From positions 186,001 through 250,000 of the forward strand of contig JAKTTT010000014.1 in the NCBI GenBank assembly GCA_030581615.1: a stretch of DNA of 64,000 bases, given 5' to 3'. Positions 22,231-32,800 of this stretch are shown one piece after another. Below the pieces are notes generated by a model. The model saw only the letters and a program-made list of their open reading frames with translations. It did not search any database and was not told the origin of the DNA. The stretch comes from Alloascoidea africana (taxonomy: Eukaryota; Ascomycota; Alloascoideomycetes; Alloascoideales; Alloascoideaceae). Position 1 is the stretch's first letter. Every line of letters starts with the position of its first letter. The translations under genes and the position numbers were made by a program.

Positions 22231-23673
22231 TCAAACTCTCACATCCTCCACCCGCGGTCGGGCTCCGTGCTCATAACCTGTCCGGGTTTGCAAGGCCCAG
22301 TTTCTCCGTTCCTCGTCTCCACGGGCAAAGACCCGTTGGTGAACCTCCTCGTTGACGGGAAACCAAGTGCCGTCCTCGTTTTTAGCGGCACGCCGGTGGA
22401 TGGGGAGAAGCCACTCGGCCCAGGTCTTGCCCATGACCAGCTCCCAGTTCTGGCGGTATCCAAGGTCAAACACATTCCCCACGGACTTTGACGTTGGGGG
22501 TTGTGAGAACCGATATCTGTTCTGTGGTATTTCCGTCTTGTATCTGACGTGCTCCATGCTTTCCAGCGTAGTCAGGTTTTGTAGCAATAGCCATGTTGAA
22601 TGTGATGCGAAGAAGAAAACAGCTAAGGAGATTGCAGTCGAGAGGACAAATTGGAATAAGATTGCAAGACTGAGGAACTCTTCTTTATACTTTTCACTTT
22701 TGAAGAAGCCTATCATAACCACAAGAGATGAGATGAAGCCTAGGAGAGCGTATACCACCACATACCATAGAAACTGGATGAAGAACTTTTTGTTGTGGAA
22801 GCCTATACAATTTGCGAACCAGGGACAGTGATGATCCATTTGTAGCACACAGTGGCCACAGCTCGAGCAGTGATGTGTTCTGTCGGGCTTCCAGCACTTG
22901 CACTTTGTACAGTAGCGAAACTGGCCATTATCCTTTGAAGTGATTCCAGTTTCTATTTGTCTTGGGACTGGTGGTAGAACCCAGGTTTCGTGGCCATCAT
23001 TGTTACCAGTATCGTTCTCCTCATCGTACTCCTCATACTCACGCTCAAATATACCAGCAAAGTCTTCTAGGTCTAGAGGACTTCCCGGACCCTGGCATAC
23101 TTTTAGATAGAAGGTGATGCTCAGCAGTGCTAATCCTATTCCTGTGAGTGCTAGAATGTAGCCTGTCAAGCCACCAATATGTCCAAGACACACATCGACA
23201 ACGTGAATGTAGCCCGTGACAGAGATTAGTCCTATGCAAAAAACTTTAGGAAACAGAGATGATAGCGAGAGTAGAAATCTCTGTGCTCTTCGAGATATGC
23301 TGGACTCTTTGTGTTCGTGTGCTTTCACTCTTATTCGTACCCGTGTACCACGGCTACCGTTGGGGGCTAGAGGCGTGCTTGTTGGTTCCGGGGCCAAAGC
23401 CCATGCGTTTCGCTGGAGGGCCTGATGAAGGGACCCTAGACGGCTTGTGTTGGAGTCTCCAGACACGATCTCGGAATGTGTCACAAGAGGAGCCGTGGTG
23501 GCTGTTATGGTCTGCTGGGGGGACGAAAGCAGAGCTACGCTGGGGTTCAGGGTGGCACCTGAGGGCTCTGCTCTGTAGCCAGGCCGTCGAAGCTGGCTGT
23601 GGGCCTGTGCCTCCAGGTCCATATCCATATCCGTATCCGTATCCAGACCGGGACGGCTCGTGTGGGTGGCCAT
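22231..23673 (-). CDS. PFA3: DHHC protein S-acyltransferase, Pfa3-like
   Basis: Integral membrane palmitoyltransferase; yeast Pfa3 acts at the vacuole on Vac8. The 480-residue protein has an N-terminal extension of about 135 residues with a D-T/D-M run (11-19) and Ser/Pro-rich sequence. Two membrane spans follow (about 145-160 and 170-192). The cysteine-rich domain CTKCKCWKPDRTHHC leads to the catalytic DHHC at 280-283 (MDHHCPWFANCIGF). Two more spans come next, then the conserved NVFDLGYRQNW motif. S. cerevisiae Pfa3 is 336 residues, so the N-terminal extension is distinctive. The gene lies in a GC-rich island with POS5 83 bases upstream in the same orientation. Confidence 0.88.
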   Translation of the reverse strand: MATHTSRPGLDTDTDMDMDLEAQAHSQLRRPGYRAEPSGATLNPSVALLSSPQQTITATTAPLVTHSEIVSGDSNTSRLGSLHQALQRNAWALAPEPTSTPLAPNGSRGTRVRIRVKAHEHKESSISRRAQRFLLSLSSLFPKVFCIGLISVTGYIHVVDVCLGHIGGLTGYILALTGIGLALLSITFYLKVCQGPGSPLDLEDFAGIFEREYEEYDEENDTGNNDGHETWVLPPVPRQIETGITSKDNGQFRYCTKCKCWKPDRTHHCSSCGHCVLQMDHHCPWFANCIGFHNKKFFIQFLWYVVVYALLGFISSLVVMIGFFKSEKYKEEFLSLAILFQFVLSTAISLAVFFFASHSTWLLLQNLTTLESMEHVRYKTEIPQNRYRFSQPPTSKSVGNVFDLGYRQNWELVMGKTWAEWLLPIHRRAAKNEDGTWFPVNEEVHQRVFARGDEERRNWALQTRTGYEHGARPRVEDVRV

Positions 23674-23756
23674 GCTGAGAGTGTATTACGATGCTATATA
23701 GAGCTAACTGGAGGAGCAAAGCAAAGTGGAAGGGTTCAGGGCTCAGGGCTCAAAAC

Positions 23757-25683
23757 TCAGTGGGGCGGTCTCGGGTTGCCCGTACCGCCGAACGACGAGT
23801 TGAACCCGAGCAGCTCGTTCAACCCGCCCGTCCAGTCGTTTTCCGTGCGGGCGACGCACCAGATGCCCCGACGGCGCCGGGCCTTGCCGGGTGCGCTGCT
23901 GCCCTGGCCGTCGCCAGCCTGGGGCTCTGGGCCCAAGGCCGGCCCAAGACCGAGCTCATCGCCCTCAAAGTCGTCTTGGGACTGGGACTGGGACTGGGAC
24001 TGGGACTGGGACTGGGGCCGGGGACGGGCCTGTTTGGCAAGGACGTTGTTCTTGAGATAGTTCGCAAAGTACGGGGAGTGGCCCTCCGACATGACTCTGA
24101 GCTCATCGCCAATGCCCAGTTCGCCCTGGGCGACTCCGTCAAGGCTCAGCTTGGCCGAAGCGTTTCGCGAAACAGAGGCCACCGAAATGTCTATCCGGGA
24201 GCGGGCTGGTAAGATCAGAGGTCTGAAGCTGAGCGAGCGCGGGCAAATCGGCGTGAGCAGGACACAGGGCACCAGAGGGTGCACAATGGAGCCTCCCGCC
24301 GACAGCGAGTAGGCCGTGGACCCTGTTGGTGTCGAGATCGAGACGCCGTCGCCAATGGTTCGCGTCAGGAAATTGCCGTCGATCCGGATGTCCAGTGTCG
24401 TCAGGTGTGGCTGCGATCCGCGATGGAGGTTGATATCGTTCATCGCGTGGAGCACGGACAAAGAGGTCTGTCTCTGCGGATGGTACTTTTGCGAGGCCTC
24501 AGCGGTGCCCGTCACTATCCGGTTATCAATAATGTCCGCTCTTCTCGAAGCTGATCCCTTGGCTGCCACGGACTGCGCAAGTGAGAACGATGCCGCAGAG
24601 GGAATCGAGGACGAAAAGGGGCTCGAATGGTGGACATGCGGTTTCTCGTTTCTGTAGACATGGGTTTGCAACCTCATGCGATTTAAGACTCGGGCCCTGG
24701 AGCTGATCACTTGGCCAAACGCAGACACAAAGTCCTTGAACTGGAACGGCAGCAGAAATCCCAGAGTCCCCAGTGAAAAGCTCAGGATGGGCGGCACAGA
24801 TTCACGGGCGAAAAGAGAAGTCGCACGCAGGATCGTCCCGTCTCCTCCAAGGGTTACAATGAGATCAGCCTTTTGCGCAATCTCCTGATGTGTTCCTGTG
24901 TAAAGCATTTGGGTCGACTTGACCCCAACGGTGCCAGAATCACCGTCCACTGAAGTCTGTTCTTGCTTCTCCACATAGTTCTGTATTTGGAACTCGTGTT
25001 GCAATTCTTCTGCTGTGTCCTGTTCCACAATGACGCTTAGATCCGGATAGGTTTCATGAATATGACTAAAGAAACAAAATTAGACAAAAGAAAAAACGGT
25101 TTGTGTACGTTAGTAAAAGGGAAAACAAGATATGCTAGATACTTTTCTCAAAACGTACGTTATAAACTCAACGGTTGCATCTTTAACATGCGGTATGAAT
25201 GGCTTCTTGATTATGAAAACGTTTCGAAGCCGGTTGGGATTCCATATCATTGTGTGCAGCTTCGAATTGTGATTTGCTTCAAAAAAAGAATTAGGATGGA
25301 ACAATTGTGTTGGATGGTTTGTCCCTATTCATACCAATATATTCTGGATGGATCCTCTTGCTCAAGGTTTCACAAGAGCGGATCTCAACGTCTATCTTTT
25401 TTGGCCGTAGAAACCTCTTTTGATCGCCACCAGTGCTCTTCGGCCTTGCAGCTGTCATTTCAGCATTGAGCAGAACTGGAAATTCCGAGAATGGTCTTTT
25501 GTTGAGAATTGAGACTGCCCTTCGGCGACCTGGAATTTTAAGGTTGTGAAAGGACGCCAGCGACGGCTGCGTACTGTGACGGGAGTAAGCGCGGGACTGG
25601 GACTGGGTGTGGAACTGGGCTTTGGGCCCTGGCCCCAGCCAATGCATCTGCAAATTGCCAACGGCGGAGACTCTTCCTCTCAT
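23757..25683 (-). CDS. POS5: Mitochondrial NADH/NAD kinase Pos5 (three exons)
   Basis: Phosphorylates NADH/NAD to NADPH/NADP in the mitochondrial matrix. Exons are 25683-25335, 25276-25159 and 25065-23757 (591 residues), with introns of 58 and 93 bases. The spliced reading NSKLHTMIWNPNRLRNVF, KKPFIP and VEFITHIHETYPDLSVIVEQD follows S. cerevisiae Pos5 almost residue by residue, which confirms both junctions. Catalytic motifs: LGGDGT near 229-233, TLGFLLPFQF, HAMNDINLHRG, STPTGSTAYSLSAGG and LTPICPRSLSFRPL. The basic N-terminus suits a mitochondrial presequence. A (Ser-Gln)n run and Gly/Pro-rich stretch interrupt the C-terminal part before the terminal RTENDWTGGLNELLGFNSSF. The 3' exon is GC-rich. 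Confidence 0.95.
23965..24017. repeat. GGGACT hexamer tandem repeat inside POS5
   Basis: The hexamer GGGACT is repeated in tandem on the plus strand and encodes alternating Ser-Gln on the minus (coding) strand. It lies in the C-terminal insertion of POS5. A shorter run of the same hexamer occurs in the first POS5 exon near 25588-25605. Length variation between strains is likely. Confidence 0.75.
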
Positions 25684-27673
25684 TACCGTGGTGGTGGTGG
25701 TGGTGGTGGTGGTGGTGAGTCAGAGCTCTCGTCAGCGGTGGTTGATGGATAGCCAAGCCGGCTGATTGTTGGCGATGGAGGCCCGCACCACGGGAGTTCG
25801 GGGCCCAGGGAGGGTAATTCCCGCCCGCCCTGGGCCTGTTTCGGCTCGTTGATGAGAGACTCTGTAGACACGGAAGACGACGCTGCTTTGGAACGCTCCA
25901 GTTTGTGATTTTGGTTTTTGGTCACAGAACAAGAGTTTTGCTCCACTTTTGTTTTTCAAATTGGGACACCTTCGCGAGTATCCTCGCTCCAGGAACGAGG
26001 AACGAGGAAAGACTGATCTTGGAGATCCAAAAGTTGTAAGCTAGAGGCAAAGCAATGTTGTAAATTACGGTAAAATTGCTTTCCCAGAATGGGTTCGGAA
26101 CGCTAGCATCTGTAGCAACGGGTAATTTTGAAGTAGAAGCATCGCCTAGCCAGGTCCGACTTATTTCTCCCTATGTTTCGTCTACCAAATTTAGAAAAAG
26201 ATACCAACCACAAATAGACTAGACATTAAGAGAGAAGTTTAGTCGGTTTTCCAGTCGGAAAATTACACCAATCTGCGATGTGTTATCGTGCCCAGAAAGG
26301 AATAGGTTTGCTAAACTTGTGATTGGAGGAACTTGTTCCATATTTTCCTCTCTGTCCTTCGCTTCGGTTTAGAGTTCAATGTGTCTTGCCTTGTCTCGTG
26401 TGTTTCATTTTTTTTTATTATCTATAACAGTTAAAACAAAATGTGAATACAGTTGCAAATGGTTCCTGATACTGGATTAAGTTTGGTGTTTTTTTTTTTT
26501 TTTTGCAGATTCTGATGTTTGCTGTATGTATAGCGGTCGGGCTTTGTAAGCTTTAACCGAACAGAAAGATCTCTTTTACATATAAACCCACGAAGGATGA
26601 GAGGCAAGCCAATACTTTTCGTACCGGAAGACGCTAAATTTCAGACTTAAACACTGCCACTGGCTTTTCTTTTTTTCAACTTTTGGTGGATCGCATACTT
26701 TGGAACCAAAGTAACATAGATAGACAACAACAAAATAGACTCAGAATTGACTAACCCGGGATATTTTTACAAATAACCCGTCTGACCCCACACTTCAAAT
26801 GTTGATCCACTCCTAACCTCTTTTCATTATTTTATTTTAAAATTGAAACTTGCCAAAAATACAAAAATACAAAAATCACAGGCGGTGGCCCCTGTTTAAA
26901 TTGGATTAAGCATAGTGGGAAAATAAATTTTGCATGGTTTACTCACCCATGTGTAACCTCAAGCTTGAACAATGGGCCAAGTATAAGCTTTTTGAAGCAT
27001 GTGAATCGTTTTTTATCTATTATACATCCTAGTAATGACCGTTATTTTCCCCCAGCAGCTAAGGTACAGCAGATGATGAACCCGATGACCAGGGAGGTGT
27101 ATAGCACACACACATATACAGATAAGATTTACATACATCGCGTAATTTGTCTCGGAAACGTAATGTAGCTTAAAAACTAGAAAACTTGATGTCTGACCAA
27201 ATCAGAACAACAATATCGGCTAACAAAGTTGTGATGTGAAATTGAACTCGAAGGTTTAAAAAAGCCACAGCGCAAAGAAAATAAAAAATAAAAAAATAAA
27301 TAAAAAGTCCAGAGCAAATGGAAGCCATGTATAATCAGTAGTTTACTGACCAATGGAAGATGGAAATGATTCTAGAAAGATAAAAACAGAAAGCAGGGCT
27401 GTGGGGTAGGAAATGGTACAGTACAAACCCAAAATGTGTTTGAAAAAAGTAAGCACAAGTAAGTCATTAAAAGTTTTTTTAAATAAAAGATTGAAAAAAA
27501 AAACAATGCTGTAACTCTAAGATTATAAGTGAAACGGTTGGCTTAGTTTAGTTTCATCGTATTGAATGACATCATCATTCTTTTATGTCATCTCATCGGA
27601 GAGGAGTTAGCAACACAAAGTAACGAAAACAAAATAGTTTGTTTTTTCTATTTAGTCGTTTCTTTTGTTAATA
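25684..27673. other. POS5 upstream region with GGT microsatellite
   Basis: About 2 kb between POS5 and the polyglutamine gene, both on the minus strand. A (GGT)n microsatellite lies at 25688-25715, immediately upstream of the POS5 ATG. Several A-rich and T-rich runs occur (for example near 26489 and 27295). No credible open frame or RNA gene is seen. Confidence 0.6.
25688..25715. repeat. (GGT)n trinucleotide microsatellite
   Basis: About nine tandem GGT units directly in front of the POS5 start codon. On the minus strand it would read as a poly-His run in a non-coding frame. It is a purely visible simple repeat. Confidence 0.85.
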
Positions 27674-29164
27674 TTAGGGATAATGGCTATACAGATCAAA
27701 CCAAGAATGTTCTTGTAACGATTGCGATTGTTGCTGCTGTTGCTGTTGTTGCTGTTGTTGTTGTTGTTGTTGGGATTGTTGCTGACTAGGCGCTAATAAC
27801 GATCCACTGGTTGGAGTTCCAGAGGCTGAGGAGGAAACAGGCAGATTGTGGGGGTTTCCTCCCAAGGACAAGTTATGACTACTCAAGTTTGTCTTCATTC
27901 TGTGCGCACCTGACTCATGCTGTTGAGTCTGATGTAGCATGTGGTTGTGATTTTGTTGCTCAGGTTGGTGCGGGTTTAGTAGATCTGAGTAGCTGTTCAT
28001 AGAGTTGGACATTGCACCCGTTGGATGCAGCTGACGGTTTTGATGATGATGATGCTCAAAAGCTGTGTAAGGATATGAAGATAAATATTGAGGATTTTGA
28101 TGTTGCTGTGTATTGTTGTACAAGTTTAAATTCACGCCAGATCCCGTCGTCAATAAAGATGAATTCGAATTGATACTGCCATTCCTGCTTAGATGGGGTG
28201 GGCTTCGATACGGGTGTGGATAGTGTGGAGGCTGTCTCTGGGTGTATGGACTATAACGTAGATTTCGACCATGAATTTTCTCATCAGTACTGAAAATCCT
28301 GGTTTGATCCCTTGATCCCTGGCTATTACTACTGCTGATGCTATTGGTAGAGCTGCTGCGAGTTCTAGTCAAAGATTGATGGGGATCGGAGGAGTTTATT
28401 CTACTCGAAAGAATCGTGGTTGTGTTTGGAATTCTGCTACTGCCATTACTGGTGGCAACTTCGTTAAAGTTGATAGTTGTCAGACAGAGCGAGGCTTTGT
28501 AAATGCTCAAAGGTTTTGGTCTTAATTTGTCTCTGTTCTGGGAGTTTTCCTGGAGATATCGGGTGAGTTGTGAATTGAACTCTCTGCGCTCTTCACTGGA
28601 AAAAAGCGGTTTCCAACAACATGTTTTGTTCAATACATCGACATATTCGTATCTGCAAGAGAACCTCATAGTGCAAAGAAGATCTGCCATTTTTAGAATT
28701 TGTTCTGCATCGTAGTTTTCACCTGCTCCAGAGCCAGAATCGGAAGTAGAACCAGAAGCAGAACCAGAGTTGTTCAGCAAAGATCTGGTTCTGGCGCGGC
28801 TGAGGTCCGTAGCACTGCTGTTGCTGTTGCCGTTGGGAGGATCGTAGTACAAATTATAAGAAGATGAAGTTGCACTGCGCGTGAGCTCGGACCTATCATC
28901 AGCATCGGCATCAGTCTCAGATTCAGCATCATCGGAATCAACAGCAGATGTAGAAGCAGAGGCGGAAGCAGCAGCAGAGTTAAAGCCAGTTGAAGAAGAA
29001 TCAGGAGTATTTTGGAGACTTTCAGCCTTTCGTATCAAATCGTACAAGTTTGACTCATTTCTGGGCTCTTTTTCTATGTCAGATTTATTACGTTCGTACC
29101 AGACTCTCCAGGACTCAATTGGGTGGGTTTCGGTAGAGTATTTTGGAGTAGGCTCTATCGTCAT
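27674..29164 (-). CDS. Polyglutamine-rich protein of unknown function, 496 residues
   Basis: A single long open frame with its ATG at 29164. The N-terminus has a folded-looking segment (PIESWRVWYERNKSDIEK, YDLIRKAESL), then Ser/Ala/Asp-rich sequence. A second folded-looking segment near residues 155-215 reads QILKMADLLCTMRF, CRYEYVDVLNKTCCWKPLF and EERREFNSQLTRYL. The C-terminal 250 residues are rich in Ser, Asn, His and Gln, with a pure glutamine run of about 15 close to the end. This architecture is common in yeast transcription or mRNA regulators and prion-like proteins. I do not recognise a named family. The 6.3 kb gene-free sequence upstream is unusual and would suit a heavily regulated gene. 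Confidence 0.72.
   Translation of the reverse strand: MTIEPTPKYSTETHPIESWRVWYERNKSDIEKEPRNESNLYDLIRKAESLQNTPDSSSTGFNSAAASASASTSAVDSDDAESETDADADDRSELTRSATSSSYNLYYDPPNGNSNSSATDLSRARTRSLLNNSGSASGSTSDSGSGAGENYDAEQILKMADLLCTMRFSCRYEYVDVLNKTCCWKPLFSSEERREFNSQLTRYLQENSQNRDKLRPKPLSIYKASLCLTTINFNEVATSNGSSRIPNTTTILSSRINSSDPHQSLTRTRSSSTNSISSSNSQGSRDQTRIFSTDEKIHGRNLRYSPYTQRQPPHYPHPYRSPPHLSRNGSINSNSSLLTTGSGVNLNLYNNTQQHQNPQYLSSYPYTAFEHHHHQNRQLHPTGAMSNSMNSYSDLLNPHQPEQQNHNHMLHQTQQHESGAHRMKTNLSSHNLSLGGNPHNLPVSSSASGTPTSGSLLAPSQQQSQQQQQQQQQQQQQQQSQSLQEHSWFDLYSHYP
27719..27785. repeat. Trinucleotide (TTG/CTG) repeat coding polyglutamine
   Basis: Mixed TTG, CTG and TTGTTG units on the plus strand encode the glutamine run near the C-terminus of the minus-strand gene. 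CAA and CAG codons are interspersed, which usually slows repeat expansion. Confidence 0.8.
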
Positions 29165-29417
29165 GATTGGTGGTGGAGGGGGTGGAAGAATATGTTTTCA
29201 CAGTCCTGGGCAGAAGTAAAAACAGAAAAGTGCAGATATATAAATGATTTTGTTTGGCGAAGTGGGAGGAGGAAAGTGATGGCAAGAAAAAGGAAGGTGA
29301 ATTTGCTTGTGCTTTTGCTTTTGCTTTTGGCTTTTCGCTTTTGCTTTTTGCTTCTGGAAAGCCAGGAAGGTTCTGAGGTGGAGACTCGAGTGCGAAAAGA
29401 GAGCGAGCGAGTGAACA

Positions 29418-29466
29418 AGAGAGCGGAGAGCAGAGAGCAGAGAGCAGAGAGCAGAGAGCAGAGCGT
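29418..29466. repeat. Tandem AGAGCAG-type short repeat
   Basis: Several adjacent copies of AGAGCAG/GAGAGCAG lie upstream of the polyglutamine gene, about 255-300 bases before its ATG. It is a visible simple repeat; long open frames through it on the minus strand are an artefact of the repeat. Confidence 0.75.
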
Positions 29467-29830
29467 GTAGGCGTGCGAGCAGTGAAAAGCGGTAAGCAGA
29501 CAAAAACGCGAGCGCTGTCCATGTGACATGCATTACTACCCCAATTGGCAACAACGTTATTATATTATTTCTTCCTCGCGCACAGCGATTTGTGCACTCC
29601 ATTCCAAAACAGAAACACAAATACAAGAAATTATAATTGTTAAACGGGGTCTCTCCACTGCCTAATTAGGTTTAGCGCGCTGCCGCAGGATGCTTCCCAA
29701 TCGGGCCGCCTTGCAGCAGGTCCAGCCTCGCGCCCGGGTGCCTCGCGGACCGTATTTGCAGGGTTGCACGGAGGTTCTAGAATAGGTTGCCAGATAAACC
29801 CTAAAACCGTGTTTTCTGCTAGCCGTGTGC

Positions 29831-29869
29831 TTTAGAGAGTGCTCTAGAGAGTGCTCTAGAGAGTGCTTG
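29831..29869. repeat. Three tandem copies of GAGAGTGCTCTA
   Basis: The unit GAGAGTGCTCTA occurs about three times in direct succession, and each copy contains the inverted pair GAGTGCTC/AGAGCACT. It lies about 670 bases upstream of the polyglutamine gene. It could be a cluster of factor binding sites. Confidence 0.65.
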
Positions 29870-32800
29870 GAAGTGCGATGGAGCGGCAGTGGCGGCAGCG
29901 GAAGCGGCAGCGGAAGCGGGAACAGCTATAAAACTCCTGCAAAAGCAGCAGCGGCACCAAAAGTTGTAAACTACGGTCGCTCTGTCTCTTTGCTCGGCTC
30001 GACATGGCCAGAGAGTGATTTGTTTCATGCCAGCAATCCCATCAATCTTGCTCCCCTTTCCGAGTATAGCTCCAAAGTCCCCGTCACTGCCACAAAAGGA
30101 GAGAGCCCAAGTGGAACGTCCTGAGACCTCTGTTTCAGATTAATGAGGGTGCAATTGAGCACGACGCAAGCTTTACGAAGACGGATGCTGCCAATGACCT
30201 TTTCCTCAGACTCGCTCCCACGGCTCATCACGGATGGTTATCGCACTCGCTGAGTCTATTTTTGTTCTTCAGGGACATATGTCAGAATCTGTCGCCCGGT
30301 CCGGCGCCTAACCTTATGCCTGCAGGTGCACAGGCGGGTTGCAGATGCTGCGGGATGTGAGACATGTGCATATGTCAAACTCTGTGTAACGTAACTTCTA
30401 ACGGTAATTACTGCTGTTTTGGGAAGCATATATAACACTGTCAAGAAAAATAAAAAATAAAAAAAAACTCCTGTGTGGACGGGCGAGCGAAGGGTGCGAG
30501 AGAGAAATGGAGAAGAAATAAACATCTGGTGCAAAATTCAATTATTAATGCACCGAATGTTCGCTTGGGAGCATCAAAAACCGTTATTATGCTTATCGTA
30601 TTACCCTATGGGAATTGCGCTTCTCAACTTGGTGTTATTTCCTATCTCCTCGACTAACAAAACCTCCTTATACCACTATTAATCAAGTCTTCCACCCTAT
30701 AACTCATTCATGTCTTTTTATATCGGTAGTTCCCCCCAACTGTAGATCAGTCCTAGTACACATACCCGACTATTTATTAACCCTGTTTGGGTTTCTCTAT
30801 CAGTTTAAGATCTGAGGGGCAAAAATTTCGTATCCCACCGAATCGACCGGTTAGACCGTCATACGGTTTTGTTTTACACTGACGGGTTTCCATCAATCAG
30901 CTTATCTTTGATGTGCAATAATGTTTCATCTTCTTGTTTCTGTGTTTGTGTATACTCTCTTTCCCATGTATGTACACAATAGCTTAAACAGCATTAAAGT
31001 GCGCTAACTAAACAACCAGAAAAAAAGAAAAAGAAAAAAATTAATGCTCAACGTCCATACATTCCACTATCTCGCACTAAAAAAAGGAAAAATAAAAAAA
31101 ATTGCAGGGTAGTACCACGTAAGGAAAGGTCGATTACGCCACCTATTCACTACTGCCTCTGCCACTGGAATTCATTGCTTTCTACCATTGAGATGTACAT
31201 CACACGATTTAGTCCTGCTATTTTCATCGTACTCTTCTATTTATGCATAAATATTCATAATTAGGAGGTACCATCGGTAATACTGAGATTGTGATTAAGA
31301 CTGATTTAGCTTCAATCTCTTGTCCTAGTGGTCGATTGGTGGACCGTCTTCTTACCTTTATTCTGCCAAGCCAAGGAGCTAACTTTTTCCCGATGGCTAT
31401 TAGTGCAACTTGCTACAGCTGTTCCTATTAGTACTATGAAATGAATAATAAAGCTCTTCTGTTGATTTTTCAGAAGACTCTAATTGTCTTTTAGTTGTTC
31501 AGTTTCTACTCCAGTTTCATATCTCAGAAGCAATTCTTTCATTTCTGATTGAACAAAAAAAAAAAGAAAAACCTGTATTAATAATTATTATTAAGCGATA
31601 ATGAAAAAAAAAATCCTATCTGTAGCGATAAACTCGAGCTAAAAGCAGTTTAAAGTTAAACCACAGCATAAACCCCTTGAAAACTTTCGCCCGTCTATGT
31701 AAACAAACAGATGAATAACATAGTAGTAAGGAAGTTAGTGGCTTAAAATCTATGTGATAAAATAGGCTTAATTTGTGTGAAAATGGCTTAAACATGCTTA
31801 GGAATCAACCTTTGACGCATTTTGGATTATTTATTCATCTATTCTCAAGGTGAGAATATCTTCACTCAACCTGGAATAGCTAAACCCCTTGGAATGCCCC
31901 CAAGTTTCTTGTTTGTTGTTTCTCACTCATAGATATTGACGTAAAGATAGTGATATATTTCCCACCATTTGTAGGATTGGGAAACACAGATTCTTTTGTT
32001 TTCTTTTGGTTTCTTGATAATCTTCTCTCATAGATTCGTCATATCCTTCGCCTCCTCTCCAGCTCATCCAAGACTTTAGGTGTCGAGGAGCTTATGTCTC
32101 TGCTTGCAAAACAACTTCAGAGCACCCAATCCCGATAATATTTGTTATACCTACCTGGTTTTCAATCTTCGCATCACGCGTGTTTTGTTTTTTTCCGAGC
32201 ATTAAAGAGCCAAGCTTCAAACAACAAGACAAATGTTACAAAACATAATTGTTTGTCATTTAAATCATATTCAATACCCCGTCTAGCATAATATAAGCTG
32301 ATAAGTATGTTAGTGGATCCCTTTATTTACTTGTGGTGTGTTTCAACAGTGAGATGCTATATGTATGATTCTTATCTGGATTGCACAGAACCGACACTAC
32401 AAGTTTTACTATTCAAGAACTAGGTCCATTGGTCCAAGAAGGAGCCAAAAAATTTAAACATCAGGAGAAACCCAAAGTGAAAAATAGCTCTTAGTGAGAT
32501 CAGCTTGGTCCTCGCAACCAAATTCTATGTAGATCTTTATCATTTTTCTTCGGGGAACGTCAAAGAGCAAGTCCAGAAGCCGAATCCTTGTGGTTATACA
32601 AAATGTGATTATCCTGGAAAAAAAGACATGTGCTGGGTTAAACGTTTAATAACAAGCTCGAGTCTCGAGTCATTCTTCTTCTGGCTTAAAGTTTAAATAG
32701 GGAGCCTCTTGATTGAGTTGAGATTGAATTAAACATTATGATTAATACTTCAGTCAGTATTTATCCGCTTTATTTCCGGAGTTAGGAAACTGTCGATCAT

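Larger units (their letters stand above)
22231..25065. other. GC-rich island spanning PFA3 and the last POS5 exon
   Basis: By eye this interval is markedly richer in G and C (most of all 23.2-24.7 kb) than the AT-rich surroundings. Third codon positions of PFA3 and POS5 are often G or C, which also creates long spurious frames on the opposite strand. Both genes are ordinary yeast orthologues, so a foreign origin is unlikely; a local recombination or gene-conversion bias is the simpler reading. Confidence 0.6.

Noticed and set aside
23599-24657. Several long plus-strand frames opposite PFA3 and POS5
   Set aside because: They are mirror frames made long by the high G+C content; the minus-strand genes have clear catalytic motifs.
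29115-29626. Minus-strand frames of 120-140 codons upstream of the polyglutamine gene, with repeated LCSLLSA
   Set aside because: Produced by the AGAGCAG tandem repeat; three frames are open at once, which argues for simple sequence rather than coding.
29825-30124. 99-codon plus-strand frame starting CFRECSRECSRECLE
   Set aside because: Starts in the GAGAGTGCTCTA tandem repeat and continues through Gly-Ser simple sequence; no family similarity, and a minus-strand frame competes.
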